Source: Dermatophagoides farinae (Eukaryota > Arthropoda > Arachnida > Sarcoptiformes > Pyroglyphidae). Taken from it: a DNA stretch of 64,000 bases. Each line of letters opens with the position of its first letter. Positions within the stretch are counted from its first letter, which is position 1. This document shows, piece by piece, positions 1-13,266 of the stretch. The notes beneath the pieces are model-generated. The model made no database searches. It was not told the origin of the DNA and saw only the letters and a list, made by a program, of their open reading frames with translations. The stretch is from positions 1,140,001 to 1,204,000 of the forward strand of contig NC_134686.1 in the NCBI RefSeq assembly GCF_024713945.1, written 5' to 3'. Position numbers and translations under genes: made by a program.

Positions 1-2773
1 ATAATATATCTAATATTTGGATATTTCCAAAGTAGTAATAATCATATGGGGATTGAATGTTGCAATCATTCATCCATTGATTTTATTTGGACCGATCCAT
101 TTCGATTTCTCATCGGTCCAATTCTCTTTTTTTGTTGTTGTTGTTGTTGTTCATCAAGGGATTTTTTTTCACTTTCTTTCTTTCTTTTTTTTTCTACAAA
201 GCCAGGAAGTAAATTATTAAAACCAAGCTATAACACAAAATACCGATTACACTTTGTGATCATCTTTTTTCTCTCTGGCAAGCAATACGATGATGATGAT
301 GATGATGATGTGTGTGTGTGTCTTAGGAAAAAGAAAAATGAAAAAAAATCTCGGATGAAACTCACGCACATGAAATGAAAAACCAAAACCAAAAAAAAAA
401 CCGAAAAAAATGAACATTCAATGGTTTGTGGAAATGCCCAATGAATTCAAACATTTAAAGCTCATCACTATTTTTTTTTTCATCCACTGGTAAATGTAAT
501 TTAATGCAATTTCATTCAATGATCAATGATGATGATGATCATGATTTTTTTTCTGGTTTTTTTTTCTAGGTTTTTTTTCTCATTATCCATTTGATGAAAA
601 ACAAAAACAAAACAAAAAAAATTCTTCCAAAAATCAAAACTTTTTTTTTCTATTTTTTGGCCTTTAATTTTGTAGCCATAAACTTTTTGTTGTTGTTGTT
701 GTTGTTGTTCATTTTATTTTTCCAGTGAATAAAGTGAAAAACAAAATTTTTTTCATTTCATTTTTTTTTATATTCATGAGATAACCATATATATGTATGA
801 ATAAATCTCTATGGATACTGTGTGTTTTATTTACCATTCACTGATTCAATGATTCATTGGAACGGTGTGTATTGATAATGATGAAAGAATTGATTATTCG
901 TTTTTTTTTCGAAAAGTTTTCATACAATTAACTTTTTTTTTGTACTTTTTTTTCACTCTTTTCGTTAAAATATTCCCGGTTCATAATTTCAAGTTTTTTG
1001 TTGTTGTTGTTGTTTTTCATATTATTTATTTATTTTCTGTCGAATCCGTTGCAAATGGATAATGTGAATATGAATAAATGGATCGGTGGTGAATTGTGCT
1101 TCATCATCATCCTCATCAACAACAAAAAAAAAAAAAATGAAAATTTAACCCAAACTTTGAACAACGAGCATCACCATACGCTTGAAAACACTTGAATGAA
1201 TTTGAATATCATCGTTGAAATTAAAAATGAATGAAAGGCAAAAAAAATCGCTGTGTGTGTAATAATAAATGGAGAGGGTGGGGACAATTTCTTGATAATT
1301 TTTTTTTTGTTAACACTTTAACCGCCGTTTAGAGTTCAACTTGATTTTAAATCAATTTTTGTTGTTGTTGTTGTTGTACACATATGGACATTTTATTTTT
1401 GTTTGATTGGAATTTTTTTTTAACAGCCTAGGCTGGCCCTAGGTCATTCCAAGTTTGATCATTCATTCGTTCACTTATTCATTTTTTTCCCCATTCTCAT
1501 TCCAACAAAGATGATGGTAGAGTGAGAGAGAGAAATTTGATAGTGGAAAAAAAAGTTGAATCCCAATAGGATAAACCATATATGACGACGACAACAACAA
1601 CAACAAGAAAAAAATATGTATGAGTTTTACCGAATGAAACAGATTCTGAATTTTGGTTCCACATATGAATTCTTTGGAATCTTTTCCGTGGTGCATTCAC
1701 CATAATAACCGAGTAGAATATGCATCATGAATCACACACACACACTCAGTATATCAGCCATCAACATCCAATTTGATTTGATTTGAGTTTGAGTTTGAAC
1801 GGGTTTTTTTTTGTTGTTGCTGACATCATCCCGTCCATCAACATCATTGATGTGTGTGTGTGTGTGTATGTGTGTGGGTGCCAAATATTCAACTCTTTGG
1901 TCACAACGATTAATAAATATAATTTTTGGATTTTTATTTGATTTTGATTTTGATTTTAGTTCAACTTTGAATAATGCACCAACAGCGAGTTATGTAATTC
2001 ATTCAACAATGGGTGGTGGTGGTGGTGATGGTGGTTGTAGTGTTTACAATGAATGAATTTCCCAATGGACAGCGAACCACCACCACCTCCACCACCACTA
2101 TCACCGTATATTTTGTATTTGTTTATTTCATTAAAAAATTATAATTTCAAAAAAATTTTTTTTTGTCCATGGTCTAATAATAACTTAAAATAATGATGAT
2201 GATGATGATGATACCATTGCATTCTCTTCTGGGTCCCATCGGTATTAGACAAATAGATGATACACACACACCGTATATATGGTGAAAGAATAGATGATGA
2301 TTATGTTGATGAGTTAAATTTTGGTTCTGGTTGATGGAAATGAGTTTTCTTTTCCATTCTATAATAATCATATTCAGTAAGAAAAAAAGTTTAAGTTTTT
2401 TTTAGCATTTATTCAATTATATAACAAAAATGAAACGAAACGAAACGAAACGAAAAAAAAACAAAATTCAGTTGAAAAAAATAAACGGGTTACAAAACGA
2501 TTTTTTTTGACGCTTAAAGATGCTCATGAGAGAGAGAGAGAGAGATGAGGAAGAAGAATCAATGATAGATCAATAAAAATTATGACCTAAAACTAATGAT
2601 GTGTATGATATCTAAACATAAACATTGATGCTGATGATGATGATGATGTACAAGAATTCAATGAAACGATAGAATTTTGTATTATTTTTTTTTCCTTCAG
2701 AATTTTATCTGAAATTCTTGTTTTTGTTGTTGTTGTTGTTGTTGTTTTGTTTGAATTGGGTGGAAATTTTCAT

Positions 2774-2820
<47 letters not shown>

Positions 2821-3540
2821 AAGAAACAAGTTGTTTTCATTGTCATGGATTGATTCTATTGTTGAAATTCTTGAAAAGTTTCAATTCTTTAAATGTCTTA
2901 TTGTTTGTGAATTGTGAATTAAATCGAACAGAGAGAGAGAGAGAGAGAGAGAAACTGATAAATTCAACAAACATGCAAATAACTTGATTTACTTTAGTTT
3001 TTTTTTCCTCGTCATATTCCAATGAACTGGAAAATTTTCTCGCCTATTTCCTGAAGTTTTTTTTATATCCATTCACTATGATGAAATGTCAAAGATAGAT
3101 GAAAACTAAAATTCTTGTTCATCGATTGTTAGTCGTCAATTATTATGATTCTGATTCTGATTCGGATTCTGTTTTTTTTTGTTTGACATATCAACAGTGT
3201 AGGCGGGAATTTTATATTGTACTGTCAAAGTTGTACGGCTACAAAAAAAAAAATTTAAAATTTTAAAATTGAAACATCATCATCATCATCATCATTGTCA
3301 TTGGGAACAAATGAAAGATTCAATTATATGTAACTAAAACGAAACAAAACAAAAAAAATGAATTCTTTTTTTTCATTTGTTAACACTCAGTTAGTCATCA
3401 TTTAAAAATTTTTTTCATTCCTGGTGATGATTTTAATTAGTTTTGACTGTTTTTTTTTGTTCCATATATAGATGTAGTTATTAAATTGAATGATGATGAT
3501 GATGACAAGCGAATATGAATTTGTTGAATTTCATTTTTTT

Positions 3541-3542
<2 letters not shown>

Positions 3543-3573
<31 letters not shown>
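3543..3573. repeat. (GT)n dinucleotide microsatellite
   Basis: About 15 uninterrupted GT units follow the T-rich sequence and run into a short GGGTGGGTG tail. This is one of the longest GT tracts in the window and lies in non-coding DNA. Confidence 0.9.
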
Positions 3574-3584
<11 letters not shown>

Positions 3585-4893
3585 AAAATGAAAAGAAAAA
3601 GTTCAAATCGAATCATTCATTGTCATTTTCATGGATGATGATGATGATGATTTGTACGGATTTTTTTTTTCTCTAACATCATCATCATCGTCACCAAGTT
3701 CAACTGAATTTTAATAGAAAAAAAAAGAAATTGAATTTATGAATAACATACACACACACACACACACATGTACGTCATATATGAATTTGAATGAAAGAAA
3801 AAAAAAATTTGCTGATTAATTCAATTTCATTTTGACATTTTTTTTTGTTTTCTGCTGCCATTATTCTATTATTCCAATGAAAAAAAATACGAAAATTGAA
3901 ATTAACACGTCTTTTTTTTGTTGCTAACTGAAACACACACACACACACACACACATTTGCAAATTGAATTAATCAAACACAAACCGAAAAAGGTCAAATG
4001 TCGCAATGTCGTACAGATGTCTAATTTTCAATTACAGAAATGATGAGAAATGATAAGAATATATAAGATAAGAAGATAACGTTAGTGTTTTCATTGCAAA
4101 AAACTTTTTTGCTGTTACTGCTGTTGAAACAATAAAAAAAAACGAAATAAAAACAAACATTGAGGATTATCTTATTCTGTAGGAATTCTGTATACACATT
4201 GATTGGTAGTGAAAACAGAACAAGAAAATGAAATAAAAAAAAAACTCCAAAAATCTATAAATCTGGATTTCGTAATCTTTTTATGTCACTATTACTGTGT
4301 GTTTCTGTGTGTGTGTTGGTTTTTCAAACTTTTTTTTTTTACTGCGTCCCTTATTCCTGGGAAGCAAGCGATAGAGTATAAGAATCTTTTCACACCAAAT
4401 CAAGTAAAGAAATTGAAGCATTCGTAAATGGGTTTCATGTCCAAGAAAAAAAAAGAAAAAATTTCTTTCAAGGTTCTTCATCCTTCACCATTTTATTCTT
4501 GTCGATTCAGATTTTTAGACATAAAATTCTTTATTTCGTCATCAGATATAAAACGAACCAAAAAAAAAAAAAAAAATGATGGTTCCACATCCATGATGAT
4601 GACGATGATGTTTGTTTATCTTATTCCTTTTTTTTATTGCATTTTATTCGGTTGTTTGATTGTTTTTTTTTCTTTTTTTTCTCATTCTTGAAAATGTGGA
4701 ACATCAGTGCAAAAACAATCTTGTAACATACACACATACACACACACACAAACCATGAACCCGGAATATAACAGGCAAACAAGAGAAAAAGTTGTTGGAA
4801 ACTTGACAATATGTTTCACGTATATGATAACACATACGAAATTCTAGAAGATTCTTTAACGAAACAAAAAAAAAAATTTAAACTACGTGTAAA

Positions 4894-4917
4894 CCCCGTC
4901 CCCCCGTCCGCCCGCCC
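4894..4917 (-). other. C-rich island, G-quadruplex motif on minus strand
   Basis: Four C runs (CCCC, CCCCCC, CCC, CCC) are separated by short loops. The minus strand therefore reads GGG-C-GGG-CGGAC-GGGGGG-AC-GGGG, which meets the canonical G3+N1-7 quadruplex rule. The surroundings are extremely AT-rich, so the block is compositionally isolated. It lies about 1.3 kb upstream of the 146-aa ORF. No function can be assigned. Confidence 0.6.
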
Positions 4918-6231
4918 TCCATTCAACAACAACAACGACTATTATTCAGTTATATGCTAATCAGGTTTTCAAGTTTGTTTTTTTTTCTTTTCTTTTTCTT
5001 TTTTTTCCTGATCAATGTCTATGTTCCAACGACAACGTTGATTTAGACATTGATCCTTTGCTGTTGTTGTTGTTGTCGGATACAAAAAGATGATGATGAT
5101 GATGATGTAGAATCGTTATATCGTGGGTTTTTTTTCCAATTTCCCATCAGTATATCATATGTGTGTGTGTGTGTAGGAAGATGTGAAATATGTTTTTTTT
5201 TTCACCCAAAATTAAGAAATATGATCTTCTTGTGCTTTGTGTCTCGATCAATGTCGTTGTTTGTTGTAGTTGTTGTTGTTGTTGTATCTGTTTCTATTTC
5301 CGTTTGTTTTATATAATCCAAATGTGGAATGTTTATTGAAACAAAAAAAAACGAAAAGTTTTATAAAACTGGAATTTTGATTCGAATAATAAACATAATA
5401 TAATAATCGTGGCACAAAAGGAAGGAAATGTGGATGTATTAGCTTAGAAATGGGTATGAAAACGATACGATGAATGCTGGTGGTGGTGATATAATTGAAT
5501 TAAAGTTTTACATTTGTACGTGGGCGTGTATATGTTTGTTTACACCTTTTTTTTGTTTGGTACGAAAAATTTTTTCTTTTGTTGTGAATTGAAAAAAAAT
5601 TGAATTAAATTGCCATGAATTAATGAATGAATATGACAAACAACAACAATGGAATTTGGAAATTTTGAAAAAAAAATTCGAACAGAATAATGAAAAAAAA
5701 TTCTCTTTTGCTATATATAAAAGCCAATCATCATTCTGTATGGCTGGTATTAACGAAACGATTTAGTGATTCTTTTTTTCTTTTTTTTTTGGTAAGTTCT
5801 TGTTGTTTGCCTTCTAGTCAAATGTTAAAATTTCATTCTTTTTTTTCAATTATAATATTTCCCTTTTTCTACTTCTTAACACGTAACATATATATCACAC
5901 ATAAAGCCGAAAAAAACCAATTAACGAATTTTCATTTTTCATTTTTTTTTTTTTGGCTTGCTTGAAACTTTTTTTTTTTGTTGTTGTTGTGCAACGACGA
6001 GTACACCGAATATTTATTGTGTTTTTTTTTTTAATTTTTGAAAATCAAGTAAAAAGTTTCATCTATTGTGTGTGTGTGTGTGTGCACGACTGGTTTTGAT
6101 TTACGCATCATCATCATCAATAGGATATTGTTATTCAATTTTTTCAGTTACAACTGCCTGGTTAGCTAAAAAAAAGCTTGAAGCAAAAAAAAACGTAGAA
6201 AAAAAACCACAAAAAACCACACACACAGACA

Positions 6232-6672
6232 ATGGCATCATTATCAACAACATCAGCATCTGCATCTTCATCTTCATCATCATCATCATCATCATCAATG
6301 GAAAATGTTAAAGTAATGACATCATTTACAAAAGATTCTGATGGTCAATTACAATCAACGGAAATTGTTGAATTAGTTAAAATTAATCAACAATTTAAAA
6401 TGGCATTACCAAAAGATATGGGTACTGTGGTCGTTAGAATTCGTGAAGATACCCGTTTACCATCGGATGCTGATATGCCAATGCGTTTTATTTGTAAATT
6501 ACCATGTAAAGAACAATTACAATCACAATCGCAACAACAATTAGATGGTGCCATTCTAACAGCAATTAATGATAGTTTATCATCATCATCATTGTTAAGC
6601 GGTAGTGGTGGTGGTAGTAGTAGCGGTGGTGGTGGTGGTGGTGTTTCTACTACTACTAATAATCCAAAATAA
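6232..6672 (+). CDS. Unrecognised single-exon protein, 146 aa
   Basis: I do not recognise this protein. It starts with a Ser-rich segment encoded by (TCA)n (residues about 2-22). A mixed-composition core follows at residues about 23-95, with ordinary codon use and motifs such as EIVELVKINQQFKMALPKDM and GTVVVRIREDTRLPSDADMP. The C-terminus is low-complexity Ser/Gly/Thr. The core does not look repeat-derived, which is the main reason to treat it as a real gene. The start context ACAATGGC is favourable; a second in-frame ATG at 6298 just before the core is an alternative start. A TCAGTT at 6144-6149 could be an initiator or a 3' splice site. AATAAA lies at 6937-6942. There is no signal peptide or membrane span. 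It could be an independent gene or a conserved exon of a larger transcript. Confidence 0.55.
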   Translation: MASLSTTSASASSSSSSSSSSSMENVKVMTSFTKDSDGQLQSTEIVELVKINQQFKMALPKDMGTVVVRIREDTRLPSDADMPMRFICKLPCKEQLQSQSQQQLDGAILTAINDSLSSSSLLSGSGGGSSSGGGGGGVSTTTNNPK

Positions 6673-8378
6673 AATTTTTTTCTTAGTGTCTACGGTGTGT
6701 TGGTGTGATTGTCGCGTAATAACCGGAAAAATTGAAACCAAAAAATGAAACGAACACACTGCCACCAAAAAATAATGTTGATGAAAATCAAATAAAAAAA
6801 AAAACAAAAATCGAATTTGAACGAAAAAAAAACTTGACAACAACAAACACACAAGAAGTGAATGATCCAGAAACAACAACACCAAACACACACACACACA
6901 CACATACACACAGAATACACACAAACACATAATAAGAATAAAGTAAGTTTGTCTTTCTGAATGTCTCGCTCTCGTTTTTTTTCTATGTGTGTGTGTGTGT
7001 GTGTGTGTAAATAGTGAAGAATGATATAATGCATCATTTAATTTGACAACTATAACGACACAACAATAACCATGAAAACAAAAATCGTGTTATGTGTATG
7101 TGTGTGTGTGATGTCCATCATCTATATATGAAAAGAATGTTGATGAAGAAAATATAGAACAAACACAACTGACCACAAAAAAAACCAAAAACAAAATATC
7201 AATCTCAAGCTTCAATGATATTGATGATGATGATGATGATGAAAACAAGAATCCAAAAAAAAAAAAAACAAGAATCCAAAAATAAAAATTGTATGGGAAA
7301 CAAAAATGTGGCGTGTGTGTGGTGAAGAAAATGAATCAAAGCGTATATAATGTGTGTGTGTGTAGTGGTGTGATGATGGTGAAACAATGAAGAAATGAAT
7401 CTTGGATAACCAACCAACAAACCGTCGAACCACCAACACTGAAAAAAATTCAATAGATGAAAGAATATCTGCTCTCGAAGCGATACACAGCCCTATCACA
7501 ATCAATTAAACATTTATTTTGTTGTTGTTTCGTTTTTTTTTCTTCTTCCTGGTAGTGTTTCTCATCATCATTCCGTTATGTCATTGTCATTTGTCTGTAT
7601 CATTTTTTTTTTCATTTCACCCAGTGTGTGTGTGTGAATTGTCTTTGTTCCAAGAAAAAAAAATGGAGTGATTTCGTGTTTTCCAACGAATAAACAAAAA
7701 TAAAAAAAAACAAAACCCGCCGTTGCACGCTATAATATAATACACGCATCAACACAAACTTTGGATTAAATTTTGAAAAAAAAATTTTTTTTTTGTACAA
7801 AAACCTAGTGTCATGATGATGATGATTACAGCCACCATCACCACCACCACCACCACCACCACCACCGCTGCATTCCAATGGAATTATTATTTTTGATGAT
7901 GGCAGTGTGTGTGTGGTGGTGGTGGGGGGGAGGCAGTTGGTTAATGGTTGGTGGGTTTTTTTTTCTTTGATCTCATCATCAATTGAATTCGTTTTTTTTC
8001 TTGCACATTTGCATTCACCATATAACATTATAATATTTTAATTTCATTTCATTAATATGAAAAAAAAGTCAAAGAAGAAACAAAAATAAAAGGGAAATGC
8101 TGTAGGGATGTGTGCGTGTGTGAGTATTCATGTTCAACCACCATGGGTTATTGTTGACAATTTTCATTTTCATTTTCATTTTGATCATTATTATTCCATG
8201 GTGTGAAAAAAAAAATTTCGGTCCACAACAACAACAAACACAACAACAACAATGGGTGTGAATAATGATGATGATGATGAAAATCATAAAAGATGTGTGG
8301 ATGTAAAATTTTTTTTTCCAGATAATCACTAGTCTTACTAATTTCGTTTTCTTTTTTTTTCTTTTTTTTTCAATTTAG
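6673..8378. other. Gap between the 146-aa ORF and the Sidestep-like exons
   Basis: This stretch holds the likely 3' UTR of the 146-aa gene (AATAAA at 6937-6942) and many CA/GT, GAT and GGT repeats. A strong donor-like AAGTAAGT sits right after the AATAAA. A signal-peptide exon ending in phase 1, which the next gene requires, was looked for but not found convincingly. Confidence 0.5.
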
Positions 8379-11300
8379 CATCAATCATCTATACAGCTGT
8401 CGATGGTGGAAAGGTAATGAATTGATGATAATATAATAAATTTAAAATTCGAACCACAGTGTATTTCATTTTACCCCATTATTATATAATTGAAAACAGG
8501 TTGCATTACCATGTAATATAATACCACCAACAATCGATGATCATGTTGTATTGATCCTATGGTATAAAGATGATGAAGTAAGTGATACGAGTAACAAAAA
8601 AAAAAAAAAATTTCGAAACGTAACGATTCTGTTTTTGTTTTGTTTTTTTATTCTTTTTTTACCTGTGGCCAATTCTTGCTTTCATGAAAACAAAAAAAAA
8701 AAAATGGTAAAACATAAAAAGTTTGAACCAATCTATACGATTGATGCACGAAAAGGTATGTAACGGATTTATATATCATTGATGTGCCATTGTTTTAATA
8801 TTCTATTTGGATTTGTTTGGATCATCATCATCATCATATATATTATAGATCCATTAGAAAAAGCAAGAATTATTGCATCACCAAATTTAATTGGTAAGTT
8901 TATAATTCATTGATGTTTGTCGATGAGATCATGTCGATTTTTTTGTTTTGTTTTTGTTTTTCGGTTTTATAGATCGTGTTTATTTCAATCAACATAATCA
9001 GCCTGCCTTTTTACAAATTGATCCAGTACAAACAAAAGATGCTGGTGAATATCGTTGTCGAGTTGATTTTAAAAAAGCTCGTACAGTCAATATAGTGATA
9101 CAGCTTAAAGTGATTGGTATGATGATGATGTTATATACACACACACGCACACACACATCCAGAATATTTAAAAAAAAAATTCAAAAAAAAAAAATATTGC
9201 AAATGCACTACCATCTAGTGGCCAAGATTAATACTAATTTTGATTTTGATTTTGATTTTTTTTTTGTTTTCGCAGTACCACCTGAAGAGCCAATCATTTC
9301 GTATAAATATTCACAAAGTACATCACATCCATTAAAAGGCCTTATCGGACCATTCAATGAAGGTGATAGATTAGTATTGGTCTGTACATCGTTTGGTGGT
9401 AAGACAACAACCAGTAACCAGAAAAAAATTTCGTCATTCATTTCATTTTTCTTTTCATTTCTTTTCTGTTCGTTTCGTTCAGGTAAACCACGACCAACAT
9501 TAACCTGGTGGAAAGATTATTCCATTATTGATGATAGTTTTGAATATAAAAGCAAAGATGGTCTGTTTTCTCATTTTTTAACCCTTTTCCAGTGCTTAAG
9601 AATTTTTTCATTTTTTTTTTTTTTTTTTGTAAACAAAAAACAGTTACAACCAATGAGCTTGTTATTGAATCATTAGCACGACATCATTTATTATCAATAT
9701 TCACTTGTCAATCATCAAATAATAATATTACAATTGCATCATCAGCATCGATTACTATTGATCTAAATTGTAAGTGATGATTATCCAAATGATGATTTCG
9801 ATTTAATTTTTTTTTTCTTGGATTTATTTTTCCCAGTAAAACCATTGGAAATAAAAATTCATCAAATTTCATCATCATTATTAGCCAATAATGATGCAAA
9901 ATTTGAATGTAAATCATTTGGTTCAAAACCAAAAGCACGATTATATTGGATGTTTGATAATGTTCGTTATGATACAACATTACAAGGTTTGTAAAAAAAA
10001 AAAAAAAACTTTAAAAGATTAATGCTCGACAACTGAATTCTTTCGCTCTCTTTTTCCACTTTTTTTTTTAGGTGATATGCAAACAATATCAATCATTAGT
10101 CTACCATTGAAACGTGAAAACAATGGCCATATATTGTCATGTCATGCAGAGAATCCAAAAATTTTTAATTCAACAATTTCAGAACATTTTGTTCTCAGTG
10201 TAGAATGTATATGGTTTTATGTTTTTTTTTTACAATTTGTAAAATCTCATCACAATTTGAATGCAGAATATTCTTGCATTCATTCATTCATTTTGTTGTA
10301 GTAACACCATATTTTGTGATGAATTATTATTATTACATGGTTATTAATCGTTATTTTTCCATGTTTTTCCATAGATGTACCAGAATTAACATTACAACTT
10401 GGCACAACAACCATATCATTGAATACAATACAGGAAGGTAATGACATTTATTTTGATTGTATATTGGATGCAAATCCAATGCCAACAACGCCATTAATAT
10501 GGAGATTTAATGATGAAATATTGGAACCAAGACAAGGTAAATAATATCAATCAATCGGGTGTTTTTTTATTGTTGTTGTTTGGTTTTGCATTGAACCAAG
10601 AACAACAACAACAATAACAACAATCTTAATTCTAAGAAGTGAAAATGAAAATAAAAAAACCAATTTAAGCACTAAAACGAAAATTGTTTCGAAATCAAAC
10701 AAATATTCATCAAACATAATCCTCATATATGAAATTGATTCTTGGTAGAAAACACACACGCACACACGCAAATTGAAAAAGGCTTAGCAAAACAATTAAC
10801 AAAACGTTAAGTTGTTATTTACACACCAAGAATGGAGTGCAAAAAAAACTACAAAAATTCCATCTGAATTCTGTTGTGTGAATAATTTTCATTATTTATT
10901 TTCAAATTTTTTTTTGTTTTGTTTTTTGTTCACCACAACAGGAATAATCCAAAGTAATTATTCATTGGTATTACAAAATGTCCGTCGTCATATGTCTGGT
11001 GATTATAAATGTGAAGCCACCAATCAACATGGTACACGAACATCAAATTCAATCATATTGAATATACGTTTTGCACCATATTGTAAATTTAAATCAACGT
11101 ATGTGTTTTTTGTATAAACAAAAAAATTCTGACATTTCTTGTGTCTATGGTTGAGTAAACAGAATAAAATTCCTTTCTTTTTTTGATTCTTGTCCACAGA
11201 TTAGCATATGGTCTTTCGTTATTCGAATCAAATGCCTTAGTTTGTGAAGTAGATTCCAATCCGATGCCCAGTTCATTTCAATGGAAATTTGAAAAACAAA

Positions 11301-13105
11301 TTGAATTAACAACGGTTCATTCGTATAACTATAGGTTTGTTTTGTGAGAATTTTTTTACATTTTATTTAAAATGAAAATTGTCAACTGGAATTTTTTTTG
11401 TTTGTTTGTTTGTTTCATCCACAGTTCATTATTATATTATATGCCAAATTCAACACATCATTATGGTACAATTGAATGTATAGCTAAAAACGATGTTGGC
11501 ATGCAACAAATACCCTGTAAATATCATATCATTGATTCAGGTAATAATAAAGATTCTGGAATTTTCTGTTGCTAATGAAATTCTGTTTATTTTTTTTTTG
11601 TTGTCAACATTACAATTTCTAAGGTCCACCAAATTTTCCATTCTATTGTCAATTATATAATCAATCAATCGATAAGATAACGATAAAATGTACAAGTGAA
11701 AATGATTATCAAATAATTTCAAATGATAATGTTGATGATGACGGTGATGGTGATAACGATGATGATGATGATGAACAACAACCAAAACATAAACAATATT
11801 TATCATCATCAGAAATGACAATAGACAATCAATACAATCATCAACAACAACAACAACAACAAAAACAACAACAATCGGCAAAAATTGGCCAAACAATTTT
11901 TGTACATCCAACTACACATTATATTGCTGAAATTTATGATAAACATGGCCAATTATTACAGAATCTGACATTGAATCCACCGATGCCTTTTTCAAACATA
12001 TCAACATTAAGTATGTGTTTTTGTTTATCTTTAAAAAAAATCTTTAATCTCTCTCTCTCTTTTGTTCACCACAGTAAATCAAACAAATAAAACATCAAGT
12101 ACATCGATGACAATGTTTAATTTTCAAATTGATCATTTAATCGAATCAAGTAATTATAAGATAAAAATTTATGCACTCAATACAAAAGGAACCAGTGATC
12201 ATCGATGGATCAATGCTCAAACATTACGTAAAGCAGAAAAATATATTTATAATAATAGTAAAAATTTTACAACCGACACAACTGGATTATTGTTTACAAA
12301 TTATGCAATGAATCATATCAAAATAATAATGGTTAGCGTATGTGGATCATTAACCATAATGCTTATTGTTATTGTGATTGCCATATCGTATATGTCGAAA
12401 TTTTGTCAACGAATACGTAATAATAATAATAATAAGAAGAAAAATTATGGACGTAAATTGAAGAATGGTGATAATTTTAAAATTCATGGTGATAAAAATG
12501 ATGATAATGATAATAATGATGATGATGATGAAATTGGATTGAATGTAATGAATAATCATCAAAGAAATGATGTTTGTTCCAATGTTGATATGAATATTAC
12601 AAATGGAACAATGATTAATACTACTACTACTACTTTAAATGTTGGCTGCGGTGGCGGTGGTGCTGGTGGTATTGTGAATGATAATGCTGATAATAATAGT
12701 GGCCATCATCATCATCATCATAATAATAATAATCATCATGGTGGTGGTGGTGGTGGTGGTTATGGTACTTTAGATAATTTAGCCATACCGACTGTTTATA
12801 CGGAAACGAATGTTATTTGTAATGAATATTATAGTAATTTATTGGCTGGATTTAGTGCTAAAGATAACAAATCAAATATGGAATTGTTGAGTTTAGATCT
12901 ATACAGTATGAATCCGGCAATTGCTCATGGTGGTCATCATACTGGTCATCATCATCATAATCATCATCATCATCTCAATAATAAAGGTCCACCTGATTTA
13001 ATACCAACATTTTATTATAATCCATCTACATCAACAAATAGTGATGATTGTACAACAATAGCGGATACTGATCGTACAGATTTAATGAGTTCAATTAACA
13101 CTTGA
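8379..13105 (+). CDS. Sidestep-like immunoglobulin-superfamily receptor, 5' partial
   Basis: Single-pass receptor of the Sidestep type; in insects these act in axon guidance and cell recognition. Exons: 8379-8413, 8500-8577, 8722-8755, 8849-8893, 8973-9116, 9276-9398, 9483-9560, 9644-9769, 9837-9986, 10072-10206, 10375-10536, 10942-11098, 11200-11334, 11425-11540, 11624-12010, 12075-13105. All junctions are GT-AG and keep frame, giving 977 aa. A V-type Ig domain comes first (GGKVALPC, LWYKDDE, DAGEYRCRVDF). Ig domains 2-5 follow (cores CTSFGG/TWWKD, CKSFGS/YWMFD, LIWRFND/SGDYKCEATNQ, FQWKFE/GTIECIAKND), then an FN3 domain, a membrane helix (about 12322-12393) and a tail of about 240 aa rich in Asn, Asp, His and Gly. 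The first exon starts in phase 1, so a signal-peptide exon is missing. The family call is strong; orthology to a particular Side paralogue is open. Confidence 0.88.
12322..12393 (+). other. Transmembrane helix of the Sidestep-like protein
   Basis: The last exon encodes a hydrophobic run (IIMVSVCGSLTIMLIVIVIA) followed by basic residues (KFCQRIR), the expected stop-transfer arrangement. The tail beyond it carries Asn, Asp, His and Gly runs made of AAT, GAT, CAT and GGT codons, and ends in TDRTDLMSSINT. Confidence 0.85.
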
Positions 13106-13266
13106 TCGATGTTGTTGTTGTTGTTGATGATGATGATGAAGATGAATCACCATTGTCCTGTTGTAATGATATCAACAATAACATTGTTGAACGATAAAAT
13201 TTCCATAATATCAATGGATAACAGCTTAATACTACAAAAAAAATTGACAATCAAATCAAATCAATC

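Larger units (their letters stand above)
1..6231. other. Repeat-rich intergenic or intronic DNA, no supported exon
   Basis: No open frame here gives a recognisable domain. The stretch consists of A/T homopolymers, (TTG)n, (GAT)n, (AG)n near 2785-2815 and 2930-2953, and a long (GT)n at about 3544-3573. A C-rich island at 4894-4917 is the only clearly GC-rich block. Short open frames read as runs of Phe, Val, Asp or Cys from the repeats and are not coding. Unrecognised 5' exons of the downstream Sidestep-like gene could lie here. Confidence 0.6.

Noticed and set aside
1424-1445. CCTAGG-containing inverted sequence
   Set aside because: The arms are only about six bases and there is no context suggesting a site or mobile element.
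5690-5965. Plus-strand frame with a good donor (TTTG|GTAAGT at 5791) as the signal-peptide exon of the Sidestep-like gene
   Set aside because: The donor is in phase 0 while the first known exon needs phase 1, and the hydrophobic part is only a T-rich run.
12350-12562. Minus-strand poly-Ile frame overlapping the Sidestep-like last exon
   Set aside because: It is the complement of Asn/Asp-rich coding repeats on the plus strand, which has clear splice and domain support.
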